This document shows, piece after piece, positions 50,621-64,000 of a DNA stretch of 64,000 nucleotides (positions within the stretch are counted from its first letter, which is position 1; every line of letters starts with the position of its first letter). This DNA comes from Augochlora pura. Taxonomy: Eukaryota > Arthropoda > Insecta > Hymenoptera > Halictidae. The notes beneath the pieces were generated by a model. The model was given only the letters and a program-made list of their open reading frames with translations, had not been told where the DNA came from and ran no database searches. Location of the stretch: assembly GCF_028453695.1 (NCBI RefSeq), contig NC_135782.1:7688001-7752000 (forward strand), given 5' to 3'. The position numbers were made by a program, and so were the translations under genes.

Positions 50621-52654
50621 TGCATAGATCGTGTACATAAATTATGCACGCGAAACACTACACGCATGTAGAAGATCAAGTAGTCGGTGAACGGAGAGTA
50701 AAATGTTTCTACCGTTCAATAATTCTGTTTTAATTAAGCGTGACAAACGCGATATCAATCTTGCGCTATTTTACCACTAGAGCAAAGGAAATTGTATAAT
50801 TCACCTTTCGAGGAAGGAGGACTCCGTTTTATGTCTTCATTCGTTTACTTTATTTTTCGTCTCGAGGCTATTGCAGCTGTAAACTTTCCTCCGTTTGTTG
50901 GCTTGTAAGCGATGTTATCACCTCTATTACGTTCTTTTATGTGGCCTATTGCGCAACGTTTCCCGCCGCAATTAGATAATACTATATTATTTGATGATAA
51001 CAAATATTTTTCGAAAAATAATACTCATCTTACATTTATTGCGCCAGTAGAACGATTATGTTCTTTCGCGACAATATTACATGGTCTTAGAGAAAAATAT
51101 GTTAAGAATAAACTTTTTGAAGAAAAAATTTCGTTCAGAGATTTCTTAAAGTAAAGATTTCTTAAAATAAAATCTCTCTATTGCATATCATTTCTATAAT
51201 TAGAGAGATAAGGAAAGAAAAAGAGAGGAGGGAACCTTGCAAATAAAACGGTCTTTTTTAAAATAAAGCATTTTGCTGCATATTATTTGAGCAATTAATT
51301 TTCTCATGAAATTTCAAATAAAGAAAATAACATTGCATTGTTCAAAATGGTTATTATTTCTAATGGATCGATATTACATTTATTTCCAAATAACAGCGTT
51401 GCAGATAACGGTCCGAAAATTTGAAACAATCATTTCGTATTTTAAATTCAAATAAAATTTCCCGAGGTTTCGTTACAAACAATATTCATACACGAAGCTA
51501 TCATTTTTTCTAGAATTATATGACTTCAAATGAATATATACCGGAGACAATGACTAAAATATTGTAGTATGTTGCATCTGAAACGTAACATAATCCAGAA
51601 ATATGTGTAACGACTAAAGTGCTACTTCTTCGCGTCGGTATGAACACAATTTGCATTCTCTGCTTTCTACTTTCTAGCGTACGAAGAAATTAACTCGAAT
51701 TAGTTCACTCGCAACAGTGTAATTAAAACCATAATCGTTTCATTCCTGAGAAATAACACGGCGAAAAGAATATTTAGTCGTTTCAGTCACTGATGCAATT
51801 CAAATGTGAACGGGACTTTTTAGTATATTACATTATTCAATATAATATGTAATTCAACACTATTTTAATTTGAAATTCAATCTAGCAACATTTATACCGG
51901 CCCACACGTAAGAATATAATTTTATAAATTTACTAATCAATTAATATTAATTACATCGATTCACATCATTTGAGCTACTCATATCTTAAAATATCTTAAA
52001 ATCTACACGTATCAAAATATTAAAAAGACAAGTGAAATAAATTCTAGTGTTACTATGGACTAACTTAAACGTAAATTATTTTGACAATAAATTAGGTCAT
52101 TATACAATATAGTTGTTAATAAATAATAACACTCCTTGTTATTCTCAGTGAGAAAAGTCACTGTCGCTTCGTCTATCTCTCGGCTGAAACAGTTTCCAAA
52201 ATTTTGTTTGCAACAGATTTATGCTTGTTGACTGCAAGAGTGTTCGCGCGTCAGGCACTTCGCATTCTATAGATGTGACAAAGTCCATTAGCAGTATTGC
52301 TCCCATTCACGAAGAGACATGTCATACGACACTGATTTGTATCACAGTCACACACATATAAACACAATAGCTGTCGTTCAGAAATGGACGAAATCGATCA
52401 TGGATTTCGCAACGGTGATCAATCGATCCGCTGTTGTGCATCGAATACCAGACAAGGCGTCCTGTCGATGTAATGCCTAACGCGTTAATCATCGTATTTG
52501 TCACACACAAACAGCTAAACAATCTACGATACTTGCTTTTTCAAATACCTAGCACTAGACAGGTGTACTATTGTCATAAATTCTCTTTGTTATACTGTTT
52601 AAGCGATATACTGACGCATCATTGTAGCACAGTGTCATCTTCTCCCACCGATAA

Positions 52655-53006
52655 CCCTAGTACGCCTAACCCTTAGCGGTCCTATGTCGAGTGTGACTCG
52701 ACTCAGATACGATAATGACGAATAGAAGAGAAATACCTTTCATAATGAAATTACCAAAATTAAGAATTGGGCAAATTCCAAAATAAACGGTACCAAGCGG
52801 ATGAGCGAGTCGCGAAATTTTTGCGAACCGCAAAGGGTTAAGGTATTGGAATAAATAAATAAATATTATCTCTTCTGCTCAAGGTATATTTATTTATACA
52901 ATAATGTAAAGTAATACGTTTAGGTAAAAATAAAATCTAGAAAATATATAAAAGAACATTGTATATTCTGTGCACATTTTTTTATCCTCTCTCAGGCAGG
53001 CTAGGG
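52655..53006. mobile_element. Possible outer TTAA element enclosing the family C element
   Basis: The left end CCCTAGTACGCCT follows ATAA; the reverse-complemented right end CCCTAGCCTGCCT is followed by TTAA at 53007-53010. About 10 of the first 13 bases agree. This could be an older element into whose left end family C inserted, or a chance pairing. Confidence 0.35.
52670..52837. mobile_element. TTAA-type miniature inverted-repeat element, family C
   Basis: 168 bp. The left end CCCTTAGCGGTCC follows CTAA (52666-52669, probably a mutated TTAA). The reverse-complemented right end is CCCTTTGCGGTTC, followed by intact TTAA at 52838-52841. GACTCG and CGAGTC motifs lie near the ends. There is no coding content. 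Probably another non-autonomous piggyBac-like relic. Confidence 0.6.
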
Positions 53007-53010
53007 TTAA

Positions 53011-56000
53011 TATACGAATTACTAAGATCATTAAATACTAAATATTTAGCGTACATGTAACAGGATCCAAATAACACTGTTTATATTATAAGTAGCAGCA
53101 AGGAATGAAAATGACAAGCTACAAGATGTCGCAAGGGCGCAACGGAACGCCTCAAGTAAATCGCTTCCTCGTCGCTATATCTAACGTTATTACTTAATTT
53201 TCTTCGAGTCGGGGATACTACGGATTCGCCATTAACCGAGCAGATAAAATAAAAGAGTTATCAGCGGTCGTAAAACCGGCGCAACGGTTGTAAAAATGTA
53301 AAATCGCGGCCGCAGCCGAATGGCTATTGGGCATTAGCCTCAATGTCCTCCGCGGCATCCAGAACGAGCGTGTTCCCGGGGTTAATGATAGGATCGAGTC
53401 CACGTTAGAGCCTCGTTTGACACCGTACACTGCTTTGAAACGCCAGTCTCCCTTGAACATTCTCCAACACGTCGACGTTACCCGATTCCAGCAACGATCG
53501 ACGCGTTTGCTTTTGATGGCAACCCTTTCGCCCTTATCTAACTGTTCGAACCGACAAAGGTTACGCGCGAAACGTTGCTGTGTTACGCGGGAAATCTTAA
53601 GTCAACCCTTTATGCTTATACACGCTGGGAATACGTGCGGCGAGTGACCACCTTGAGCAAACGTCACAAGGGGTGACGCCCCCTTTAACAGTTAACAATA
53701 GTTTCTTTAGTTATTAATGTCAATTACGTGTCATTTTGTTAGTTTTTTTTTAATTAACAATTTTCAGAAGATACGAGAATAATTTCATTGTATTTTTTAG
53801 TTGCAAGATATGAACTATAACGATTTACGTTTAAATATAATCTCTCGATGTTCTTTTACTATTTTTTAAAGAGGTTATGTTCAATTTCTTTTATAATCAT
53901 ACACTTTTTAAGGGATATAGATGAAAAATCGTTTAGCAAAAATATCAATTAAAATTGTTTCTTTACTTTTGTAGTACGGTATTGTTTTATTAATAATTAT
54001 TTTCATAGTTCCATGTCAATGTATTATTAAGCAGCAAAAGCTTCAGTTTTTTCTTCTTGAGCACAAACCATTTTGTAACAAGGTGAAAAATTATTTTCTC
54101 ATGTTACCAATCAGCAATTATTCTTATCAGTAATATTATAATTATTAACAGTTTATTCGGAAATTAACTGTTCGCTTACTTTCGTTAAACACTGTTTTTA
54201 TGCTGGGCACGCAATCATTCTTCAATCACAATTTCTTCGATGTTTTTCACTGAATAAATCGTGAACCGTGATTCAACGAAATAAAATCGTTGCCCATACG
54301 TCGAACAGCAGCCTGCAGACACATCGCAAGTATCTTTTTACTGCGGATTCTGCAACGGCAACCAGATCACAGTTTCAATATTTAATGTTTTCATTTCACT
54401 GACCTTCCCTAAATGGAGCAACACTCCCCCGTAGATACTGGTTGGCCACTGTATTATTATTTCAAATTTTCGGGTGCCGACTTGCCCTCTACCTTGCACT
54501 CTATATTTTACGACCGTAGAAAATCTTTGTGATTAGACTATATTGTTAACTTTTGTTCGCGAAGAAACCGCTGAGAATCTTTATTCACTTAGTTATGCAT
54601 CATTATGTATCAATCTATCAAGAACTTTTGGATGCAGCAAAAAATAAAGTTAATTGTAAACTTAACAAAGAAGAAATCAATCGATAAACTATAGAAAGAA
54701 CTTTATTCGGTAATTTATATTTCAATCGATTATTTTACGAATTTATTCTTGAATGAATAGATGAATTTTTATTCGGATTTATTTAGAGATAAATTTTTAT
54801 TCGAAAGGGACAAATAAAATTTTTCTCAACTCTGCTAACAAGCAGCCACCAACAATATGAATTGTTCTTGGAACCAATCGTAAAATCCGTATCGCGTATT
54901 TTAGGAGAACGTGTACGTAGAACGTTCTACCTTGCACAAGATCTGTATATTTGACCTTGTTCTCAAGTTTTATGTCGGAACGATACTATCGCAGGGAATG
55001 AAAATAGTTGGACTAATTCCACTTATCTTGTCTGCCTGATAACCATGCAACACCGATACAATATCCTCTCTTGCAATGTGTCCGACCGTACGAAGTTGAA
55101 AATTCGTCGAAAATAAATTCTGTGCCATTTCGTGGACGCTATCCGGTAATAGCACGCGAAGTGGAGCGTATAACGCGGGACATGTTCTTGATAGAGAAAC
55201 TTTTTGGAGCGATGAAAGTTTATCCGGCAATCTAAGGGACAGATATTATCCCGTGTGGTCGATGGTAGATTGAAATTAGCGGAACGTCGGAACGACCTCA
55301 TGAGACGTCTGCGACGAGAAGTTTTCGATTTTTCCGTCATTTTCCTCGGATAGCCCCTTGACATACTTCGACGAGTCTGACACGTGATGGAAATTTCTGG
55401 TAATAACTCGTTAATTATGAATGGTTATTTCATTCCTTTTAACCGGAATAGAAATCTCTTTTCTTAAGCGTTTATTTTTCTTTGAGGGAATTGTTACGAC
55501 AGATAAAGCTCTAATCGTTGTAACAGCGATTGTTACTATAAAGTAAGTATAAGAGGAGTTGTTTAGTGTTAAAAAAATATAAACACGAGACCATTTTTGT
55601 TTACAAGCTGTAGGACTATTGAGGACAATTTACTGACCATTAAAAAATATTTAATACATACCGTGAAATATCAATAAAAAATAAAAAATAATACGAAATT
55701 AATGACTTGCATGATTAAATATTTATTTTCCATAGTGATATCTCGTTTATGAATCATAATCCCATACAGTGAAAATGTTGCAAGGGATAATCGATTTTTA
55801 CGAACCAGTCACAGTGAGCAACGTTGCCATGTGTGCGACACAGTGACCACGTGCAGCTAGGAAACAGGATTATGCAAATACAGAATCGGTAATACTTGAG
55901 CCGTTCACCGAGATGAAGGCCCCGAAGTGGCCCACGGATTTCCATCGATTACGATTTATCGTGCACTTTAGCGGTTATTATGCGAGGAAGTAGTATGTTT

Positions 56001-59000
56001 TATTGGCAAAGTTATTCCCCATCGGCTGGTTTTATTCCCCGCATTTCGACCGGAGCCGAGGCAGGAGTTGTAAACTCGATTCTATAGGTTGCGATTGGAT
56101 GATACTGTAAAAATTATGGGTTATTAATTCTTGGCAACAACCGAGCAGTTATCTCGCCGCTTAATGTCTTAATGTCGGAATTATGTTGTTCCTTACGTAA
56201 AAATGAATCATTGGACATTTAAAAGTCACGAACGGAAATGTAAATGACAGTCAAATTTCCAAACGAAGAAATAATAAATAAAACCGAAGAATGGAGAACT
56301 AGTTAATTTTCTCTTGCGTCGAACGTAATTCATTTAATCCGGTAAATAATCTGTACTGCGGCGCAATTATAATAATATTTGACGACGTGGCAAAAATGTC
56401 TGAAATATTTCATACAGGTTTTAGCACGCGACACAGCGCTGGCCTGCATCATAATTTAGAGCTTTTTTTATAATATCAGTTCTTAATATATCTCGCCAGT
56501 GTACAGATTGATAAGTTTTCCTCAGGAATGTGATTCAGCTATGCTATCAACATTCGTGCATCAGTACTTTTTTCAATGCTACCCCTTACGGCTGGGTCTT
56601 TGCAACGAAATCGTCTATGCGATCATATAAATCTGAATCATTACTATACCACAATGTACCTGCTCCGCAAGCCAGAGATTTGTTGCTGCGATAACGTAAG
56701 GAGCCGTCTTAAGAAATAAAAGCGCATGGAAGTCTGCGAGTATTATCATTACGATTCGTACCTTATACTCCAACTATTTCTTACTAATTGTAATATTATT
56801 GTCAAATGCTTCTCTCAATTTTTATATCATCCAGAATTGTTGTCAGTTGCAGTTACTAATGTCTATGTTGCACTCTCAATTCTCATAGTATTTATGGTGT
56901 ACATAATTATTTTTAGTTTCTTTCTGACAAGGTTGTGATACACACAATTATTGTTAGTTGTTCCCAGCAACGTTTATGATACACACAGTTATTGTTAATT
57001 ATACCTGGTATTATTTATGGTGCCTACAATTACTGTTGGTTATTTCTGGCAATATTTATAATACACTCAGTTATCGCTATTTATTTCTGACACTGCTTCT
57101 GGTGCACACAGATAATGCCAGTCTTCTTCTGGCAGAATATATGCTACAAAATTATTGTAAATTTTCTTAAAATCGCGACTAGTATTATATGCCAATACTC
57201 CATAATTTGATTATAAAGATGGCAGGCCACTCTACTTTCCGTTTAAAAATACAGCCGCCTACGTCGAGAGATCTGTCCTTGAGCCACATAGTCAACTCGT
57301 AAGCCACAATCTCGGGAAGTGTTGGACCCGGCAGAAATCCGTGTAATTAATTACAACCGGTAAGGGGCTAAGTTTCAACACTCGGTTCGAATCCAGGATA
57401 GCGTGAACTTAGTTCGGATTACGATCAGAAATTCCAGGGTGGCCCGCGCGGCAGTAAGCCTCGTCAGCATATATGAATATGAAGCGTGTCGACAGGTCAG
57501 AATTTTGACCGGTGTACCACTTATTCCAATTGCGTGGTTGCAATTCCGCCGGTGTACGGCTCCCACATTTTCCTCAACACGATGCTTCCTGAATATTCCA
57601 TCCCCGATAACCGTGCGCCATGGTTTTCAAGACTCGCCGTTGGCCTTCCACCTACCCAAATAATTATAACATCGTAATTCTGTTGGTACTTAATTATCCT
57701 TTATTTCTGTCTGCGTTATCATTTTCCTGGACATATTTACGAACATGCTAATATAGCGAGTAACTTTAATATTCGGACGCTATAAAACTTTTACTTTTTT
57801 TACTATAATTTATTTGTAATTGAAAAAAAACGTGGTCGGGTATAATGTGAGGACACTGTGATTAGTTAATAGTACGTTTATTAAATATTAAGTTTTAAAT
57901 GAAACCATGTCTGTAAGAAATGTAATGGAATATTTTCTTACTTTTCATGATTAACAAGAGATTTAATATTTAAACGTTGAGGCATGTTTCTTTTATTTTC
58001 CATATCCGCAGTCTACAATGTAAATTACATAGTAATTATGGTACAGTCATAAGCCATATATTCGCTGCCGACCACTCTAAAATAACTAAACTTATAACTT
58101 ACAATTTAGCTTATCCCCTTTTGTTTCTCATATATCTTTATTTAATTCTATTATAGATTTTAATAATGCTATCATCTTTTCTGTCGATTCAACAGGAACG
58201 AATAACATTCGCATTAGCTAGATTATGTACGAAAGCTGCACCGCATTGTTACAGCACAACGGGTTACTATCGATCCGCTTGAAAAACTTTTAACAAAGCT
58301 TACAATGCCCGAGTGCGAAAACTGTTTTACAAATGAAAAAACGCACCGAACAGTCAGTCGATCATGTCGACGATCGAACCGCTTACGTTCGCCGAATAAA
58401 TTCCACATTGCGGGGATTTTTTGAAGTTAGCTCGCGCCACGCTTGCTCAATTATTTACGTAAGGTATTCAGCACTTAGCCTTTGCAAGCGCCTCCCGGGC
58501 AGTCATTTGAAAATGATATTCCCTTGTCTGCCGCGCGCGGAGGCTGCGAATCGCAAGTTTTTGCGGACCTACGAATGCTCTTAGCATACTTAAAGCGAGA
58601 GGAGCTCCGAGTTCCCCGAGAAACGTGCAATCAACGGTGTCCTTTGCCTTGTCACGTCGAGTGTACACAAACAGAAATTCGCTGGAGTGGCAGAAAGATT
58701 GCACGGGGAACGCCCCGGCCTCGGTGCCGGCCGGCTCTCCGTTTCGGCTCCATTAATGCTTTCAACGTTTAATTGTGAATTCACGAGTTCCGTTCGCCCG
58801 ACGGTCTGCGGCGGAACAAACGAGATTAGTTTTAATAGTTCGTAATTAAGAATTGTTTCCCGCGGTCGCGGACGGGTTCGAGGCCGCGTTTCCGCGATCG
58901 CTTAGACATTTATTATTCGCCGGGCTCCGCTCCGGTCCTCGCGTCACCGTAGTAATCCCGTTCAAACAGGAAGCTTGGAATCTGTGTACCCGGAGCTGTA

Positions 59001-62000
59001 CTGTATTACTTCGTTAAACAACTCCGCCAGACTGCGACACATCTGGCATGGAGTTACGTCTAGCCGTCGAACCAACAATTGTCTTTCTTCGTCGATGGTA
59101 AAGGCAATATCTGCTTCGTGGACCTCGATATTCTAAACTGCAATCAAATTAACTATACGCAGGCACTTCGCGCTTTCGTTGCGTGTGCAAATTTCATTAT
59201 GATCGTTGTACGGTTGGCTGAGACGCGGTGCTTTGTGGCAAAAATTCAATTTCTCAATTTTTATGTTTTGACAACGCCTTGGAACTTTGAAATTCAGAAT
59301 AGTAAGTCTTCTTGTAATTTGCTTACTCCCTCTGTATTTAGATACAGCGTTATAAAGGCAAAAATATGAAATTGATATATTTATTGAATTAATTAAAAGC
59401 TTTGAATTATGTAATTACAGCATAGTTAAATTACTATGCGAAATAAAAATTGTCTGAATTAATTATGAGAATCGTCAGTCAAATCAAAATATCTTTCTCC
59501 TCTTAATCATTTTATAATAATAAGTTGTATACAGTATGAATATATTCTCAAATCCTTCTAATGTCTCTACAGTCTTATTTTTAATCAAGTAATTCTTGTC
59601 AAAAATTTATAAAATCCGCATCATAGTAATTAAATTGCGAAATTGAAGTAGAATGTATTTGAATTAACATGATTCTGCTCATCATATTTTTCTCAACAAT
59701 ATTCGATTAACGATCCAGAAGCACAAATTTTAAAAACAAATCGGAGGCTGGATAGGTTCTCTCGTATATGCATTAAGGTATACGAAACAGAATCAAGATT
59801 GGTTCGGCGGCGTTTCAGAATGGAAATCTTTTAGGCGAGTTTCGGTTTGCCGGGCGCGTACCGTCGTGAAAATCGGCGTGTCCCCTGCCTTTATTTCTGC
59901 TTCCCCCGTCGTGTATATTTGTTCTGCAGTTTATCGCAAACGGATTTAACATGGCGAGCAAACACAAGGCCGGAATGTACGAGCGACAGAACAAACAGAG
60001 GACAAACTTCGAGCGGGTTGTCGAGTACGGCACGTTTGTAATTTCGTGCTGTTCGCCAAGTTTTATGGCATGGTCACATCGGAAGAGCAGAAAATTGTCG
60101 ATGCACGCTACCTCTCGCCACCCCATCCACGACCCAGCCTCCACCCTATGGTTCACTCGTTGGTCCAAACCTTGTAATTACTATTCGAACAGTCTTCGTC
60201 GCCCCTGTAATTCGTCCTTGTTAAACCGTCGTAAACAACTTCGACACCTGTGTATGTAGTTCTAGAATCGAGCAACGAGTGCTAGCTAAATTCCAAAGAA
60301 ATAGTTGCACCAACCGTAAAAACAATATTTTTGTATTATAGATTAATCTTTTTTATTCTTTCTTTTATTGTACAACGTTGTTGTTTACTTTCTTTCGACA
60401 CCATGCTATTTTTTTATCTTTCGATCACCTTTGAGTGACATTTATACCTATTTGGATGATAGAGTGAGAAAAGAAGTATCATAAGATTTGTTATAAAGCA
60501 CCAGTTATAATTCTTGTAGCTGCCTTCTGATGTCATTAAATTTCGTAAATTATTTGCATAAATACGTGTCACGCGAATATCAAACTGAACGAGGAGCAAG
60601 TAATTTATATTACCATATGAAATAAGCAAACATGTGGTATTCATCCGCTAATATTTGTTATCTCATTTACAATTTTACCGTTTAATAACATTCATCTTTA
60701 TTCCGAATTGAATCAATCCATTATTTCCTGCAAAACAAATATTTGTCTTCTTCGGTTTTAAACATCATGCACACCGTCTGCGAGAAAGTTTGTTCAAATC
60801 ATATTGTTTCTAGCACACAGTTCAAATATCCGATTTAATAATTCCGTTTGTCAAGATGTGAACAACTTTGTCTGACGTTCCGCTGGAAATATTGTTTCAC
60901 CGAACAAGTAGGACAACCACTTAAAGTCGCATTTCAAATATTTATCCTGGAAATTCTTCCCGATAAATCTACCACGAGAATCGACACAACGAAATGTTGC
61001 TCCCTTGACGTATTGTAGCAGCGCTTGCACACAAGTTCATCGTCGCCGCTGAAGCATGGCAGACTGTTCGTTACTCCCGGCAGTCTCGCCATACACAGAG
61101 AAGTCGGCTTTACCAATCGGAAACGAATTCTAAGGGTAAACAGAAATTACTTTGTGGCTGATTGTATCCTAACCCCGGGGAATGCCGATAACAGCGATCA
61201 ATATGGTCGCATCTCCATCTCCGACTAATGTCCACCATTAGGTAGCCTCCGCCAGAGAAGAAAGAAAAATAATGAAATTGCCATGCTTGCGATAAAAAGC
61301 GGAACCGGACGGTCACAATCTTCAGATGAATAATAATGTAGTTAATGTTTTAGTAGAAAAGAGACTATTTTGCATATTTCATGCGGTAGAAAGAGATGTA
61401 TAGAATGAGTTAGTAAAAGAACAATTCTGACTTTTGGAGCCTGAAATTTTTTGAAATGTGATCTTCGGTTTTTTAATAATCATCTTATGCTTTATTTCTG
61501 CTTAATTGTTGTCACTGACGAAGTAACAACAGAAGTTTTATTTAGTCGTCGATGTAAAAGCTTGTAGAGTATTTTTCAATATTTCAGAAACCAAATTTTT
61601 AAATTTAACATTCTCGCTTTTCCTTAACTTCTTGCTACACTTTTTTGATAATATATAGCTAATTTGTTATTGTATATATCTCACTGTGTCTTCTTTTCGT
61701 TTTTTAAAAATAATCTTCCAACGATATATTTATTGAAATTTCGAACTTATTATCACTGTAAATTTTTCCAAGAAAAAATGTCATCTGAAATAAGACTTTA
61801 AGATATTTTAAACTTGCAAACTTCCAACAAACATGTCTGTGGAAACTATTTACTGGAAAAATCAACTGTCTGTAAAAATGCGGCCTGTAACATTTCAATT
61901 TGAATAACAATATCTCAATTACCAAAGGCAAATATAATTTTACCAATTTTTCGCGTCTTCCTAAATAATGTATACGTCTAAAATACAACAGACAAATGCT

Positions 62001-64000
62001 TCCAAATTATTACGTAAAAGTTATTCTATGTTTTATCACCCATATTAAATTGCCTATCACTAGCAATCAACTGTTAAAGAATGTATCGTTTATCCAAAAC
62101 GCGGTTATTTACCTGCTTTCGTTAAAAATAGGTATAACGCAAAATATCGGCAAGTTTAATATGAAACGTTGAACAAGGTCGACTGGAGATCATTATATCA
62201 AAGGCGATCGCAATAAATTTTACTTGAAACGTGATGCAGTCAGTAACGAGTTATTTGAGGCTGTGTTTTTTTTCCGCATTCGCTCTGCATACAGGCTGTT
62301 CCGGCGTACAGAAAACAAACGAAAACAGAGTGGACGTAATTTAAATACTTTCGAATTACTGTTTCAAGAATATTCATTGAATTTCAAACGATGTACACCG
62401 CATCGCGGAGATGAATGAGATTGGATAAAGTAGGCGCAGTCTGCTAAAATCGATGATGGCTCTGTATCGAGCTTTGTTTATCTTTGTAGTATTATTTTTG
62501 CGTCGAAACGGACCTTCCTTGAAAAAGCAACAAGTATCGTAAACTTTTTCCATTCAACGTCTGCGGATCGATAGAAATCCGTACCCCGTTAACTAATTTT
62601 GTCATTTTGTGTGTCACTGTTCGTGCAACACGTGAGCCGACGTTATTGGTTACCTATGTTCTCGTCTATTTTCTTTATTTACAACTGCGACACCACACAG
62701 GATGTAGAGCATTGGTCTTTTTGCATGTTACAAAACTATTGTACCTGTGAATATTTATTTGAGAGGATGTCTGCAACATTTAGTTCTCGATGTATGTATA
62801 TTGTATATCGCATAGTATTGATCGTCACTTGAAAACATTCGAAATTCGCATTGTCCTTATACATATTATTCTGCAGATTGTAATAGTGTTTTTTAATACG
62901 ATTTTCCTAAAAAATCTGGTCAATATTTGATTTTTTAACCCGTTAACCGGGAATTAACTTTTGTTCCACCCGTTTCACAATCGCGCTCTTTTTTTTTCCA
63001 TCGCAGCGCGAAATTACGTTATCGCGCTTAAACTACTAAAAATACATCTCTTTTTATTTGTTTATTATTCATGTTGATCAAATATTTGACGATATTTTAA
63101 AAAATGTATGAATCAAATGTATCCGATGTATAAAGGAACAGTAGAGTCGGTAAAAGTAACCTCTTAAAACGGAATAACATTTTTATTACTGGGTCAAACA
63201 ATTTAGATTTTCTTGGGACGTTGGAAAGATTAGTTTACCAAATAATAGTTATAGAAGTGTTCTTAAAAATGGCAATTGTTTAGCACGATGAAGAAATTAA
63301 AAAGATATGACTTTTCAACTTTTTTACTTAAGCCTGTAAGAAAAATTTAAAAAATTCATTTTGTTGATCATATACCTAGATAAAGTGGTGTTTGAGATCA
63401 AATTGTTCAAATACGACGTAAAATGTAATAATAAAAAGTCATTATGTCCATCAAAGTTGTTTTCCTGGTGTGAGGAAATTTTTTGATATAAATATTGCAT
63501 AAATATGTCATACTCGGTTAGCAGGTTACAACATTTTTTCAAAATCCTGTCACTTTTACGTAAAATATAACTGGATGAAAAATGATGGATTTGATAGCGA
63601 AAAAAATCGGGCGGCTCATAAGCTTATATTCGCCCGAATGCAAGCAGATGGATGCTGAAGGGATGCAACATCTGAAATCAAGTTAGAAAATTCTTTGTAG
63701 AAGTTTGTTTTTTCAGACACGTAGCATTGAACAATTTAAATCAAGAAAAATTTACAAAATGCATTAATGAATATATATTTATATAATTTCAGTAATTATT
63801 TGAAAAAAAGAATATGCATCAACGATTAAATAAAAATGTTGCTATGTCAAGTGATGCGTGTGAAAAATCAAAAAGAATAATAAAAGTAGATGGCACTGTA
63901 CCGATGATTAGACAAAAATAGTTGCTAGGTAGAGTGAAACATCCACGTCTCAAATAATCTTCGTATTCATTTGTAAACCTGCCAAAACGAATAGAAATAT
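53011..64000. other. Gene-free stretch to the right edge
   Basis: GC-richer islands at about 53150-53700, 55100-55370, 57240-57660, 58250-59060, 59800-60260 and 60930-61310 alternate with AT-rich sequence. It contains the 41-bp minisatellite and CCGCAGTC-type motif loci at 58005 and 59615. No convincing exon; the last 2.5 kb is plain AT-rich sequence. Confidence 0.5.
56858..57144. repeat. 41-bp minisatellite, about seven units
   Basis: Units start at 56899, 56940, 56981, 57022, 57063 and 57104 with an exact 41-bp period and a more diverged unit before them. Consensus begins ACACACAGTTATTGTTAGTT and ends ATTTATGGT. Units differ at many sites, so the array is old. Confidence 0.85.

Larger units (their letters stand above)
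42721..52650. other. Gene-free stretch
   Basis: AT-rich DNA with GC-richer islands at about 45000-45400, 46380-46800 and 49120-49920. Includes the element copies at 43636 and 47112, a CCACCGCGGTGG palindrome at 45694-45705, the C13 tract, paired TATCGAT sites at about 50102 and 50112, and the 30-bp duplication at 50561. No coding gene recognised. Confidence 0.5.

Noticed and set aside
56726..57170. Two 70-codon membrane-like frames
   Set aside because: They lie largely over the 41-bp T-rich minisatellite, and no start or splice context supports them.
57360..57410. tRNA-like B box GGTTCGAATCC at 57384-57394
   Set aside because: No matching A box, anticodon arm or acceptor stem could be placed on either strand.
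62935..62975. TTAACCCGTTAACCGGGAATT as a possible element end
   Set aside because: No inverted partner ending in TTAA was found within a kilobase, and the sequence is self-similar by itself.

Overview
The window looks like nuclear DNA from an insect, most likely a hymenopteran (bee, ant or wasp). It is AT-rich with no CpG depletion, has short GC-richer islands, carries small TTAA-flanked inverted-repeat elements, and its one clear gene is split by introns with consensus splice sites. The order is an inference; no species can be named from the sequence. There are no bacterial operons, CRISPR arrays, prophages or intact transposase genes.

Positions 1-12.7 kb hold the 5' part of one minus-strand gene for an extracellular leucine-rich-repeat (LRR) protein. 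Four coding exons (8997-9354, 4422-4644, 3363-3499 and 1752-1904) join in frame through GT/AG sites with phases 1, 2 and 1. They encode a signal peptide, a four-cysteine LRR N-terminal cap and seven LRRs of about 24 residues. The last exon ends in a good donor, so the rest of the gene lies beyond the left edge. An in-frame stop nine bases after a good 3' splice-site region supports the start at 9354, and a candidate 5' untranslated exon ends at 12440. The introns are full of repeats: a TTAA element, a 23-bp minisatellite, a fold-back element and two pairs of diverged direct repeats.

Positions 12.7-13.7 kb form a GC-rich, promoter-like island behind the gene. From 13.7 kb to the right edge (about 50 kb) I find no convincing protein-coding gene. 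This stretch alternates AT-rich sequence with GC-richer islands of 0.3-0.9 kb, in which chance open frames occur on both strands. It also holds TTAA-flanked miniature elements (25.66, 43.6, 47.1 and 52.7-53.0 kb), a 41-bp minisatellite at 56.9-57.1 kb, several perfect hairpins or palindromes, and a roughly 30-bp motif repeated at seven places. It is either a gene desert or part of a long intron of a gene outside the window.

No clearly new biological system was found. The best leads are the families of small TTAA elements, the seven-copy motif, and the unexplained hairpins and GC islands in the gene-free part.
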